Shown here one piece after another: positions 6,994-14,708 of a stretch of DNA of 20,791 bases; within the stretch, counting starts at the first letter, position 1; every line of letters starts with the position of its first letter. The DNA comes from UBA1732 sp045114455 (GTDB lineage: Bacteria > Verrucomicrobiota > Lentisphaeria > Victivallales > UBA1829), in contig JBGUKN010000099.1 in the NCBI GenBank assembly GCA_045114455.1, forward strand, positions 1 to 20,791, read 5' to 3'. The notes below the pieces were generated by a model that worked only from the letters and a program-made list of their open reading frames with translations, was not told the origin of the DNA and ran no database searches. The position numbers were made by a program, and so were the translations under genes.

Positions 6994-8130
6994 TTAAGGT
7001 TTCGCGCACCCGCCCGAAACGGCCCCGTCCGTTTCCGAAACGGAGGAAAGGATCTCCCGTTTCAGCACCTCGAACGCCTCGTCCTGCGGCAGGTTCGCGA
7101 ACGGCACGCCTTTGCGGAAAAGCGCGACGTTGCCATTTTTCGATCCGGCCAGTCCGAACTCGGCATCCTTCGCCTCGCCGGGACCGTTCACCACGCAGCC
7201 CATGACCGCGATCTTCTTCAGTCCGATGCGGCGACCGGACGCTTTCAGGGATGCCACAAGCTCCTCCACGCGTTCCGCCATGCCGATCAGGTCGTACTCG
7301 GTGCGGGCGCAGGTGGGACACGACACGATCTCCGGATACGCGTCCCGCAGGCCGCAGACTTCCAACAGGGCGATCCCGGCCTTGACTTCCTCGCGGGGCG
7401 GTGCGGTCAGGCTCACGCGGATCGTGTCGCCGATGCCGTCCAGCAGCAGCGCACCGATCCCGGCTGCGCTTTTCAGGATGCCGCGTGACGCGGTTCCGGC
7501 CTCGGTCACGCCGAGATGCAGCGGGTATGGCGAACGAGCCGCGAACTTGCGGTAGGCGGCAACCATGACCGGAACGGAACTGGCCTTCAGCGAGACTTTG
7601 ATGTCGTGGAAATCGCAGGATTCCAGAATGCGTATCTGCTCCTCGACCGCCTCGCAGAGGGACTCCGCCATCGCGTCGTCATGGTCTCCGCATGCGGCGA
7701 GCTTCGATTCGAACAGTCCTTTCGGCAGACTGCCGGTATTCGCGCCGACCCGGATCGGGATCCCTGCCCCGCCCGAGGCCTCAGCCACGGCACGGACACG
7801 GTCCGCGCCGCCGATGTTGCCGGGGTTGATGCGTACGCCGTGGACGCCCGCGCGGATGGACTCCAGCGCCAGACGCCAGTCGAAATGGATGTCCGCAATC
7901 ACGGGGATCGGGGACTCCGCAACGATGCGGCGCATGGCTTCGGCAGACTCCATGTCCGGCACGGCGCAGCGGATGATGTCGCAGCCGAGCGCGGCGAGTT
8001 CGCGAATCTGAGCGAGCGTGGCATCCGCGTCCGAGGTGCGCGTGTTCGTCATGGACTGCACGGAGACAGGCGCTCCGCCGCCGACGGCGACGCGTCCGAC
8101 GTGTACCCGGTTACTCGGCCGCCGTTTCAC
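6994..8130 (-). CDS. ispG: 4-hydroxy-3-methylbut-2-en-1-yl diphosphate synthase IspG (GcpE)
   Basis: IspG reduces MEcPP to HMBPP in the penultimate MEP-pathway step, using a [4Fe-4S] cluster. 378 residues from a GTG start at 8130, chosen because GGAGG lies 6 nt upstream and the product then begins MKRRPSNRVHVGRVAVGGGAP as expected; the frame's first ATG (8226) would add a meaningless Arg/Lys-rich leader inside rseP. The TIM barrel includes PVSVQSMTNT (21-30), VRINPGNIG (99-107) and RVGANTGSLPK (127-137). Cluster ligands Cys271 and Cys274 (CPTC) and Cys312 (GCVVNGPGE) are present, with the conserved Glu319. The start overlaps the rseP 3' end by 20 nt, indicating translational coupling. Length matches the short bacterial form, without the plant-type insert. 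Confidence 0.96.
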   Translation of the reverse strand: MKRRPSNRVHVGRVAVGGGAPVSVQSMTNTRTSDADATLAQIRELAALGCDIIRCAVPDMESAEAMRRIVAESPIPVIADIHFDWRLALESIRAGVHGVRINPGNIGGADRVRAVAEASGGAGIPIRVGANTGSLPKGLFESKLAACGDHDDAMAESLCEAVEEQIRILESCDFHDIKVSLKASSVPVMVAAYRKFAARSPYPLHLGVTEAGTASRGILKSAAGIGALLLDGIGDTIRVSLTAPPREEVKAGIALLEVCGLRDAYPEIVSCPTCARTEYDLIGMAERVEELVASLKASGRRIGLKKIAVMGCVVNGPGEAKDAEFGLAGSKNGNVALFRKGVPFANLPQDEAFEVLKREILSSVSETDGAVSGGCAKP

Positions 8131-9919
8131 CCGCCACCTCCGGTTGAGCCTGCGTTTCCGCCTTTTCCGATTCCGTTTTTTCCGCAGCCCCGGCGGACGC
8201 TTCTTCCGGCTGCGCGGATTCCGCATCCGCGGCAGTTCCGGACTCTCCGAGTTCGCTCGCCGCGCGGTGAATCTTTATTTCCAGCGCATTCGTCCACTTC
8301 TGCGGGATCATCTTCTTCACGTCGAAGAACGACACGATCGCCATGAACGAGATCAGGACGAACATGAAGAAATACGTGACCGGCTGGACAAGCTTCGTCG
8401 GGACCGGGCGCCGGATCGCCATTTCGATCAGCGCGATCATGATATGGCCGCCGTCCAGCACGGGGATCGGCAGCAGGTTGAAGAGGCCGAGAGAGAAGCT
8501 GATGACCACGACCAGATACAGGCCGCGCATGAAGGACCCCTGGAACGTCATGATCATGTAGCGTCCGATCCCGAGCGGACCGGAGAGATTCTGCACGCCG
8601 ATGGTGGTGTAGCCGGTCTCCTGTCCGACCTTGCTCTGGATCGTGTGCCCGAGGCTCCGCAGCGTGCGCTGCGTCATTTTCAGAACGTTGCAGAACTGTT
8701 TCCACGGGGTCGGGTGTTCGATGCGGTAGAAGCTCACGCCGATCTCGTACGGCACGACGTTGCGGGGCGTGATCTTCACTTCGATCTGTTCGCCGCTGCG
8801 CTCGACCCCCAGCGTGATCTCCTTCTCGCCGTTTTCCTCCAGGAGTTCCGGGAACGATTTGGAAACGTCTTTCAGGGACACGCCGTTGAACGTCGTGATC
8901 ACGTCGGCGGGATGCAGGAGTTCCGCCGCCGGCAGGCCGGGGATGGTGTCCGCCACGATGCAGAAGTTTTTGTCGGTCGAAGGCCCGCTCCCGTAGAAGA
9001 AATTGATGCCAACCAGCAGACGCGCCTTGACGTCGGGGATCTTCGTCGGCGTCACCGGGATCTCAAGCTGTTTTCCGCCGCGCTCCACGGTGAACGCGAG
9101 CGTCTTTCCGCCGGAGAAATTGATGCGGCTCATCAGGTCGTCCGCACCATAGACAGGTTCGCCGTCGACCGTGACGACACGGTCCTCCGGCTCGATCCCC
9201 GCCTTTTTCGCGGCGGACCCGGGCATCGGGTAGACATAGACGCGGAGTTCCGGCTGGAAGAACGGCAGCGCGACTTTTTCGCCGGGCATGAGCTTGTCGT
9301 TCTCGGCGGGCGTGTAGGAGACCTCGGACGTCTTGCCGTCGCGGACGATCTCCAGCGTGACCTGCTTCACGTTGTCGTCGTTCAGCATGATCTTCTGCAT
9401 GAACTCGTTCCAGCTCAGGTCGAATTCGTTTCCGTTCAGTTTCACGATGCGGTCGCCCGCGCGCAGTCCGGCGCGGTACTCGGGGCAGTCCTCCGGGACC
9501 TCGCGCACCGTGAACTCCGTGTAGCGGTCGGTGTCTGGCTGCGGCAGGCCGACCAGCCAGACAACCACACCCAGGAGAAGCCCGAAGATGATGTTGAACA
9601 GCGGTCCGGCGAACGCGGTCGCGATGCGTTTCCATGGTTCGGCGTGGGGGAGCGGGTTGCCCTCGCTGTCGGTGATCTCGTCGCTGGTGGAGTCGATCTG
9701 CGGAAGGTCCACGTAGCCGCCGCACGGGATGCAGCCGATGCGGTAGTCCACGCCGTTGATCTTCTTGCCCCAGATTTTCTTGAAGCCGACCGAAAACGCC
9801 TCGATGTGGAGGCCGCAGAAACGTGCGACGATAAAATGGCCGAACTCGTGCACGATGATGCACAGGCCGAAGAAGATCACCATCAGCGCGACCGATGCGA
9901 TCAGAATCAGTGTTTCCAT
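8111..9919 (-). CDS. rseP: Site-2 zinc metalloprotease RseP with three PDZ-like modules
   Basis: 602 residues. RseP is an inner-membrane intramembrane protease that in Escherichia coli cuts RseA to release sigma-E and clears signal peptides. The first membrane helix carries the zinc site HEFGH (His24, Glu25, His28), with GCIPCGGYV following at 62-70. The third ligand region NLLPIPVLDGGH (481-492, Asp489) lies in a later helix. Between helices there are three PDZ-like modules (about 135-205, 220-292 and 318-386), each with the G-x-x-xGD-like or PxD-x-V pattern followed by a (V/L)-E-R-x-G strand; E. coli RseP has two. After the last helix (about 515-532) is an Ala/Glu-rich tail to 602. GGAG precedes the start by 11 nt. 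The gene lies between dxr and ispG, as in many bacteria. Confidence 0.96.
   Translation of the reverse strand: METLILIASVALMVIFFGLCIIVHEFGHFIVARFCGLHIEAFSVGFKKIWGKKINGVDYRIGCIPCGGYVDLPQIDSTSDEITDSEGNPLPHAEPWKRIATAFAGPLFNIIFGLLLGVVVWLVGLPQPDTDRYTEFTVREVPEDCPEYRAGLRAGDRIVKLNGNEFDLSWNEFMQKIMLNDDNVKQVTLEIVRDGKTSEVSYTPAENDKLMPGEKVALPFFQPELRVYVYPMPGSAAKKAGIEPEDRVVTVDGEPVYGADDLMSRINFSGGKTLAFTVERGGKQLEIPVTPTKIPDVKARLLVGINFFYGSGPSTDKNFCIVADTIPGLPAAELLHPADVITTFNGVSLKDVSKSFPELLEENGEKEITLGVERSGEQIEVKITPRNVVPYEIGVSFYRIEHPTPWKQFCNVLKMTQRTLRSLGHTIQSKVGQETGYTTIGVQNLSGPLGIGRYMIMTFQGSFMRGLYLVVVISFSLGLFNLLPIPVLDGGHIMIALIEMAIRRPVPTKLVQPVTYFFMFVLISFMAIVSFFDVKKMIPQKWTNALEIKIHRAASELGESGTAADAESAQPEEASAGAAEKTESEKAETQAQPEVAGETAAE
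8137..8141 (-). promoter_or_regulatory. Ribosome binding site that fixes the GTG start of ispG
   Basis: GGAGG on the minus strand, 6 nt before the GTG at 8130 and inside the rseP coding region. Confidence 0.8.
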
Positions 9920-9959
9920 ATATTCAAAAACTCCTTTTCAAGTTCGATTCAATTTCAAT

Positions 9960-11123
9960 TCATTTCGAGTCGGGCAAAACGATCCCGCGGGCATATTCGC
10001 GCGCCCGGGCGTCCGCCTCCAGGATCGCGTCGAGCGTCTCGTCGCCGCACTGTCCCAGCGCGTTCATGGTCCGCTCCACGATCCTCCAGATATCCGTAAA
10101 ACGTATGGTCCCTGCGCGGAACCGTTCAAACGCGATCTCGTTAGCCGCGTTCAGGACCGCGGGCAGCGCGCCGCCCGATTCAAGCGCGGCGCGGGCGAAT
10201 CCGAGCGACGGAAACCGCGATTCGTCGGGACGCTCGAACGTGAGCGTTCCGATTTCGGCGAGGTCGAGCGGAGGCAGGTTCGACGCGGTATGCTCCGGCC
10301 AGGTCAGCGCGTACTGGATGGGGAACCGCATGTCCGGCACGCTCATCTGGGCCATCAGCGCACCGTCGCGGAACCGCACGAGCGAATGGACGATGCTCTG
10401 AGGGTGGACCAGCACTTCGATCCGCGGAGACTCCACGTCGAAAAGCCAGCGCGCCTCGATCATCTCCAGCGCCTTGTTCATGAGCGATGCGGAATCGACG
10501 GTCACTTTCGGACCCATCGACCACGTCGGATGCGCCAGCGCCTGCTCCCACGTCATTTTGTCCATTTCGGACAGGGGGGTGCTGCGGAACGGCCCGCCAC
10601 TGGCGGTCAGGATCAGCTGCGCGACCTCGGACGGGCGCCGCCCCTCCAGGCACTGGAAGAGCGCGCTGTGCTCGCTGTCGACGGGCAGGATGCGGGCGTT
10701 GTTCGCCTTCGCCTCGTCCGTGACCAGGCGTCCGGCCATGACCATGACTTCCTTGCTGGCCAGCGCGATCGTCTTGTGCTCACGGATGGCCGACAGAGTC
10801 GGGAAAAGTCCGCCCGTGCCGACGATGGCGCACAGCACGGTCGAGATCTCCGGCGCGGAGACGGCCTCGCAGAGAGCCTCGCGACCGGAAATCACCTTGC
10901 ATCCGGCGGGGACCGCCGCGCGGAGTTCGTCCAGATGCACCGCGTCATCAAGGCACACGCAGTCCGGCCGGAACTCGCGCGCCTGTTCGGCGAGTAGTTC
11001 CCAGTTTTTCCCGGCGGCGAGCAGAGAAACACGGATGCGGTCCGGGAGTGCGCGGGCAACAGCGAGGGCGCTTTTGCCGATGGACCCGGTGGACCCGAGC
11101 AGAGCGAGGTTGCAGAGGCTCAT
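9960..11123 (-). CDS. dxr: 1-deoxy-D-xylulose 5-phosphate reductoisomerase
   Basis: 387 residues. Dxr converts DXP to MEP with NADPH, the first committed step of the MEP isoprenoid pathway in the cytoplasm. The start at 11123 has GGAGG 7 nt upstream and gives the expected N-terminus MSLCNLALLGSTGSIGKSAL; the longer frame to 11168 is not supported. The NADPH-binding GSTGSIG is at 10-16, ASKEVMV at 122-128, and the metal site is Asp149/Glu151 (PVDSEHSA) with Glu220 (MNKALE). The flexible-loop region HPTWSMGPKVTVDSASLMNK (198-217) is intact. Its start codon overlaps the dtd stop codon in an ATGA, and rseP follows after 40 nt. It is part of the metY-dtd-dxr-rseP-ispG run. Confidence 0.97.
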   Translation of the reverse strand: MSLCNLALLGSTGSIGKSALAVARALPDRIRVSLLAAGKNWELLAEQAREFRPDCVCLDDAVHLDELRAAVPAGCKVISGREALCEAVSAPEISTVLCAIVGTGGLFPTLSAIREHKTIALASKEVMVMAGRLVTDEAKANNARILPVDSEHSALFQCLEGRRPSEVAQLILTASGGPFRSTPLSEMDKMTWEQALAHPTWSMGPKVTVDSASLMNKALEMIEARWLFDVESPRIEVLVHPQSIVHSLVRFRDGALMAQMSVPDMRFPIQYALTWPEHTASNLPPLDLAEIGTLTFERPDESRFPSLGFARAALESGGALPAVLNAANEIAFERFRAGTIRFTDIWRIVERTMNALGQCGDETLDAILEADARAREYARGIVLPDSK

Positions 11124-11608
11124 TCGTCCGCCTCCGCGTTCGGGTTCGTGGTCACGGCGTATTCCCACGGATGGGAGAGCAGGAACGTCGCCGGGCCGTC
11201 GTTTTCGAGCGAGACGAGCATGTCCGCGCCGAACCGTCCGGTCGCCGCATGCCCGACGCCCTCGGCCTTCAGGCGTTCCACGAAGTATTCGTAAAGTTCA
11301 TTGGCCGCCGCCGGATCGCCCGCCGCGTCGAATCCCGGGCGGCGTCCCTTGCGGCAGTCGGCGTAGAGCGTGAACTGCGACACCACGAGCGCGTCCCCGC
11401 CGATGTCCAGCAGGGACTTGTTCATTTTGCCGTCTTCGTCCTCGAAGATACGGAGTCCGGCGGCCTTTTTCGCGAGCCAGTCGGCGTCGGCGCGCGTGTC
11501 GCCGGTCGTAACACCGATGAATAGCAGGATGCCGTGCCCGATCTCGCCGACGGTCTCGCCGGCCACGGTCACGGACGCCCGGCGGACCCGCTGAAGCAGC
11601 ACTCTCAT
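11120..11608 (-). CDS. dtd: D-aminoacyl-tRNA deacylase
   Basis: 162 residues. Dtd hydrolyses D-amino acids, and glycine mischarged on tRNA-Ala, from tRNA, acting as a chirality checkpoint in the cytoplasm. The family signatures are clear: MRVLLQRVRRASVTV at the start, SQFTLYAD (77-84, with the conserved Ser-Gln-Phe-Thr), RRPGFDAA (89-96), and TGRFGADMLVSLENDGP (123-139) with the Gly-cis-Pro that rejects L-amino acids. The C-terminus is about 12-15 residues longer than usual (HPWEYAVTTNPNAEADE). The ribosome binding site is poor (GGAAAA region). It starts 31 nt after the metY stop and its TGA overlaps the dxr ATG. Confidence 0.96.
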   Translation of the reverse strand: MRVLLQRVRRASVTVAGETVGEIGHGILLFIGVTTGDTRADADWLAKKAAGLRIFEDEDGKMNKSLLDIGGDALVVSQFTLYADCRKGRRPGFDAAGDPAAANELYEYFVERLKAEGVGHAATGRFGADMLVSLENDGPATFLLSHPWEYAVTTNPNAEADE

Positions 11609-11639
11609 GCGTCGTTTTCCGGTTCAGCTCAATTCAAGT

Positions 11640-12917
11640 TCAGATCTTCGCCAGGGCCTGTTCGAAATCGGCCTTGATGTCGTCGATGTTCTCGATGCCG
11701 ACGGACAGACGGATGAGGTCGGGGGGCACGCCCGCCGCCGCGAGCTGTTCGTCGGAGAGCTGGCGGTGCGTCATGCTGGCGGGATGCAGCACCATGGTGC
11801 GGACGTCCGCCACATGGACCACGATGGACGCGAGCTTGAGCGAGTCGATCGCGCGCACGCTTGCCTCCTTGCCGCCGACCGCGCCGAAGCAGAGCACGCC
11901 GCTTGCGGCGCGCAGATACTTCTTGCAGCGTTCGTGTTCGGGACTGTCCTCAAGGCCGGGGTAATTGACCCACGCGACCTTCGGATGCGCCTTCAGGAAC
12001 TTCGCCATTTCGAGCGCGTTGGAGCTGTGGCGGTCCATGCGGAGAGCGAGCGTCTGCATGCCGAGGCTGATGAGGAACGCGTTCATAGGCGGCAGGATTG
12101 CGCCGGTGTCGCGGACCCACTGCACGCGGAGCTTGGTGGAGAACGGTGCGGCGGGGAAGTCCTTCGTATAGATCAGGCCGTGGTAGCTCACGTCCGGCTC
12201 GGTGAATTCGGGGAAGTTGCCGTTCTTCCAGTCGAAGTCGCCCTTCTCCACGATCACGCCGCCGATGGAGGTCTGATGTCCATCGAGGTACTTTGTGGCG
12301 GAGTGCGTCACGATGTCCGCGCCGAAGTCGAACGGACGGCACAGATAGGGCGTGGCGAACGTGTTGTCGACGATCAGGGGCACGCCGAGGCGTTTCGCCG
12401 CTTCGGAGTATGCCTCGAAATTCAGCACGCACACGCTCGGGTTCGTCAGCGTCTCGGCAAAGAGCGCGCGGGTGTTCGGACGCGCCGCCGCCACGATCTC
12501 GTCCGCAGTGGCGTCGTGCGGGACCATGGTCACCTCCACGCCCATGCGCTTCAGGGTCATTGTGAAGAGCGTCACGGTGCCGCCGTAGAGGGCCGCGCTG
12601 GCGAGGACATGCCCGCCGCAGGGGCAGACGTTCATGATCGCAAGCATGTTCGCGGTCTGGCCCGCGGTCACGCCAACGGCAGCCACGCCACCCTCCATTT
12701 CGGCGATCTTGGTCTCAAACGCCGCAACGGTCGGGTTGGCGAGGCGGGAATAGAAGAATCCGTCGGATTTAAGGTCGAAAAGGTCGGCCACGCTCTGCGC
12801 GTCGCTGTATTTGTAGGCCGTACTGTGGAAGATCGGAAGCTGGCAGGGTTCGCCGTTCTTCGGGGTCCAGCCGCAATGGACGGCCTGGGTTTCGGGTTTC
12901 CAATTCCTGGAATTCAT
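11640..12917 (-). CDS. metY: O-acetylhomoserine aminocarboxypropyltransferase (sulfhydrylase), MetY type
   Basis: 425 residues, a PLP-dependent Cys/Met-metabolism enzyme. MetY combines O-acetylhomoserine with sulfide or methanethiol to give homocysteine or methionine. The PLP lysine is Lys209 in THSATKYLDGH; other family blocks are YSRLANPT (56-63), ASAALYGGT (106-114), AETLTNPS (154-161) and VDNTFATPYLCRP (183-195). The length near 425 and the FDWKNGNFPEFTEPD insert favour MetY over the shorter cystathionine synthase and lyase or MetZ (about 390). AAGGAG lies 8 nt before the start. A promoter is visible upstream. It is followed after 31 nt by dtd with no terminator between, so it probably heads that operon. 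Exact sulfur donor and acyl preference cannot be read. Confidence 0.92.
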   Translation of the reverse strand: MNSRNWKPETQAVHCGWTPKNGEPCQLPIFHSTAYKYSDAQSVADLFDLKSDGFFYSRLANPTVAAFETKIAEMEGGVAAVGVTAGQTANMLAIMNVCPCGGHVLASAALYGGTVTLFTMTLKRMGVEVTMVPHDATADEIVAAARPNTRALFAETLTNPSVCVLNFEAYSEAAKRLGVPLIVDNTFATPYLCRPFDFGADIVTHSATKYLDGHQTSIGGVIVEKGDFDWKNGNFPEFTEPDVSYHGLIYTKDFPAAPFSTKLRVQWVRDTGAILPPMNAFLISLGMQTLALRMDRHSSNALEMAKFLKAHPKVAWVNYPGLEDSPEHERCKKYLRAASGVLCFGAVGGKEASVRAIDSLKLASIVVHVADVRTMVLHPASMTHRQLSDEQLAAAGVPPDLIRLSVGIENIDDIKADFEQALAKI

Positions 12918-12971
12918 ATTGTGCGCTCCTTGTTTTGCAAACTATACGTTAATCTAAAAATAACATCCCAT

Positions 12972-13000
12972 ACAATACCATGCCTTCGGGCGTTTTTCAA
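12972..13000 (-). promoter_or_regulatory. Sigma70-type promoter for metY and the downstream operon
   Basis: TTGAAA (13000-12995), 17 bp, TATTGT (12977-12972) on the minus strand, with a predicted start near 12965. A second TATAGT hexamer at 12946-12941 has no good -35 and would leave only about 17 nt of leader. No SAM riboswitch pattern is seen. Confidence 0.55.
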
Positions 13001-13031
13001 CTTAAATCCGCCGTTTCCTCCCGTTTTTCTC

Positions 13032-13069
13032 AAAAAAATCCCCCGTTGTCCGCATCCGGACGGCGAGGG
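13032..13069 (-). terminator. Intrinsic terminator of the tnpA-RTX chimera
   Basis: On the minus strand a 6-bp outer stem (CCCTCG / CGGGGG, one T-G pair), a 2x2 internal loop and a 5-bp inner stem (GTCCG / CGGAC, 4-nt loop) are followed by ATTTTTTT. It lies about 40 nt after the stop at 13110. Confidence 0.85.
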
Positions 13070-13109
13070 AACATGTTTTTGTTCCGGAACGATTGTTTTG
13101 GAGCCGCGC

Positions 13110-14579
13110 TTACACCTCGGCGAGGAAGCCCGAGTTGGATTCCGGCTCCACAGTAAGATCGAATATCCGCTGCGAGATCGCTCCATTGAAGGCGCCCGAC
13201 AGAGAAAGCGTCTCATAGAGTTCGGATTTGTCGTTGCCGAATTTGAGCGCGACTTGATCCGCGGAAACGCCGAAGACCGTGACGCTGTTTTTGCCATCAT
13301 CATACATCAGCTCGTCGGCGTTCCAGTTGTCCTTGCTGCCGGATGCGAACCAGAGCGTGACCTTGCCGGTTTCGAGCTGTTCCACGGTGTCCATGCCCCA
13401 GTTGTCGCAGAACGTGAATACATCGTTTCCGCCGCCACCGTGCATGGCGTCGTCGCCGATGCCCCCGACGATGACGTCATCGCCGGACGCGCCGACGAGG
13501 CGGTCGTTTCCGGCATCGCCGTAGAGGGTGTTCTTCCCGTTGCCCGCCCAGATGATGTCGTCTCCGTCGCCGCCGCAAAGGGAGATATTGCCGCCCAGGT
13601 ACTCGAACTGCTGGCTGGTCATGTCGATGATATCGTCGCCCGCGCCCGCGTTGATTACCCGAAGCCTGCACAGTCTGGCCGTGTTCTCCTCAATCGCCTC
13701 CGGCAGCCCAGTGTAGGCGTCGTCCAGGAAAAGGGCGTCGCCGTTTTCCGAGTCGGTCAGGAACAGCGTGCCCGGGTCGGCGGAACCGAAGAAAAGGTCC
13801 TGAATGCGGCCCTTGCCGGCGGCGGAAACCAGTTCGCCGGTTCCCGACCAGCCGTCGACGGTGCCGACGTGCTTTGCGCAATACCGGCTGCCCCACGTTC
13901 CGTTCGGCGTGGCGAAGAAAAGGTCGTCGCTGGCGTCGGTCCTGGACTGGAAGACTTTCGGTTCGTCCTTCGTGTTGTCGGAGGCGAAGCCGTTGCCGTC
14001 ATACCATATCGCCCCCTCCACGTTCGCTCCCACACGCCATTGATACGTCCCGGCAGGAAGATTTAGCAGGTCGACCGCGGTTCCCGCCGTAGTGAACTGG
14101 AGCACATGCCCGAAGTCGTCCATGGAAAGCTCCAGCTCGTAATCGTCCTTGAAGGTCATTTGTTCGTACGCCTCATCCTCGTCCAGTTGATGGCGGATGT
14201 ATTCCTCGATTGCCTTTTTGTTGGCCCCCACCGTACTCACGAAGTACCCCCGACACCAGAAGTGACGGTTTCCATATTTGTACTTCAGGTTCGCATGACG
14301 GTCGAATATCATCAGAGAACTTTTTCCCTTCAGATACCCCATGAATTGCGACACGCTCAGGTTCGGTGGGATACTCACCAGCATGTGGATGTGATCCGGA
14401 CATGCGTTCGCTTCCAGAATCTCCACCTTCTTCTGCTCGCACAGCATCCGGAGGATTTTCCCGATGCTCACTTTGATCTTACCGTACACAGCCTGTCGAC
14501 GAAATTTCGGCGCAAATACGATATGGTACTTGCAATTCCATCGCGTGTGTGATAAACTATCTGTGTTGTCTTTTGGCAT
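13110..14579 (-). CDS. In-frame chimera: IS200-type transposase TnpA fused to the C-terminal part of an RTX calcium-binding protein
   Basis: 489 residues from the ATG at 14579, preceded by AGAGG. Residues 1-144 are an IS200/IS605-family Y1 transposase: MPKDNTDSLSHTRW, the HUH motif His63-Ile-His65 (CPDHIHML), FMGYLKGKSS, RHFWCRGYF, and Tyr127 with Gln131 (EYIRHQ) as expected for nucleophile and helper. The transposase sequence ends at about MTFK, some 8-10 residues short of the usual C-terminus, and continues without a stop as DDYELELSMDDFGHVL, then LPAGTYQWRVG (about 175-185), a region with no transposase features. Residues about 310-388 are RTX nonapeptides (GGDGDDII, GNGKNTLYGDAGND, GGIGDDAMHGGGGND). 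The RTX half has no N-terminus or signal of its own. It is most likely a host gene broken by the element, with later loss of the element's right end. Whether the chimera is made is unknown. Confidence 0.85.
   Translation of the reverse strand: MPKDNTDSLSHTRWNCKYHIVFAPKFRRQAVYGKIKVSIGKILRMLCEQKKVEILEANACPDHIHMLVSIPPNLSVSQFMGYLKGKSSLMIFDRHANLKYKYGNRHFWCRGYFVSTVGANKKAIEEYIRHQLDEDEAYEQMTFKDDYELELSMDDFGHVLQFTTAGTAVDLLNLPAGTYQWRVGANVEGAIWYDGNGFASDNTKDEPKVFQSRTDASDDLFFATPNGTWGSRYCAKHVGTVDGWSGTGELVSAAGKGRIQDLFFGSADPGTLFLTDSENGDALFLDDAYTGLPEAIEENTARLCRLRVINAGAGDDIIDMTSQQFEYLGGNISLCGGDGDDIIWAGNGKNTLYGDAGNDRLVGASGDDVIVGGIGDDAMHGGGGNDVFTFCDNWGMDTVEQLETGKVTLWFASGSKDNWNADELMYDDGKNSVTVFGVSADQVALKFGNDKSELYETLSLSGAFNGAISQRIFDLTVEPESNSGFLAEV
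13240..13590 (-). other. RTX (haemolysin-type Ca2+-binding) repeat region of the chimera, approximate limits
   Basis: Gly-Asp-rich nonapeptides of the GGxGxDxLx type (GDGDDII, GDAGNDRL, GASGDDVI, GGIGDDAM, GGGGNDVF) form a parallel beta-roll that binds calcium in known proteins. RTX proteins usually leave the cell by type I secretion using a C-terminal signal, which this fragment would still contain. Confidence 0.8.
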
Positions 14580-14585
14580 TGTTTG

Positions 14586-14644
14586 GCCTCTTGGGTTACT
14601 TTGGGCTTTGACCGGCAGTCTATGCTTAATGTACTCCAAGAGGC
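14586..14644 (-). promoter_or_regulatory. Stem able to sequester the tnpA ribosome binding site
   Basis: GCCTCTTGG (14586-14594 on plus) and CCAAGAGGC (14636-14644) are perfect 9-bp complements. In the tnpA mRNA the AAGAGG ribosome binding site lies within one arm. This matches the established 5' leader control in IS200, where the start site is hidden in a stem. Confidence 0.65.
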
Positions 14645-14683
14645 TTTTCTGCGCAACTTGAATCTGAAGATTTCTCGGCTACT

Positions 14684-14708
14684 TACCGGCTGAGCCGGTA
14701 GTTTTTTT
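14684..14708 (+). terminator. Left-end hairpin of the IS, shaped as a plus-strand terminator
   Basis: TACCGGC-TGA-GCCGGTA is followed by GTTTTTTTG on the plus strand. On the minus strand the same hairpin is the presumed transposase-recognition structure at the left end. Confidence 0.6.

Larger units (their letters stand above)
14530..14708 (+). ncRNA. Possible antisense RNA to the tnpA leader (art200-like)
   Basis: On the plus strand TTGCAA (14530-14535), a 17-bp spacer and TAAACT (14553-14558) could start RNA near 14565. The transcript would run across the tnpA start, ribosome binding site and leader, and end at the hairpin 14684-14700 followed by seven T residues (14702-14708), giving about 144 nt. 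In Salmonella IS200 an antisense RNA of this kind represses tnpA. The promoter hexamers match the consensus at only four of six positions each. Confidence 0.4.

Noticed and set aside
6392..7321. 309-residue protein covering the first pseudopilin
   Set aside because: The upstream part is out-of-frame ispG sequence; the pilin signal starts at the ATG at 6898 with its own ribosome binding site and promoter.
6994..8226. ispG starting at the ATG at 8226 (410 residues)
   Set aside because: The extra 32 residues are Arg/Lys-rich and lie in another frame of rseP; the GTG at 8130 has GGAGG at 6 nt and gives the family N-terminus.
8018..10099. 693-codon plus-strand open frame opposite rseP
   Set aside because: Antisense of rseP with the His/Asp/Arg-rich pattern typical of mirror frames.
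11607..14066. 819-codon plus-strand open frame crossing metY and the chimera
   Set aside because: It spans two well-supported minus-strand genes and their terminator and promoter region, and has no recognisable domain; a GC-skew shadow.
13110..14639. Chimera starting at the ATG at 14639
   Set aside because: The extra 20 codons fall in the IS leader stem region; MPKDNTDSLSH at 14579 is the usual transposase start and has a ribosome binding site.
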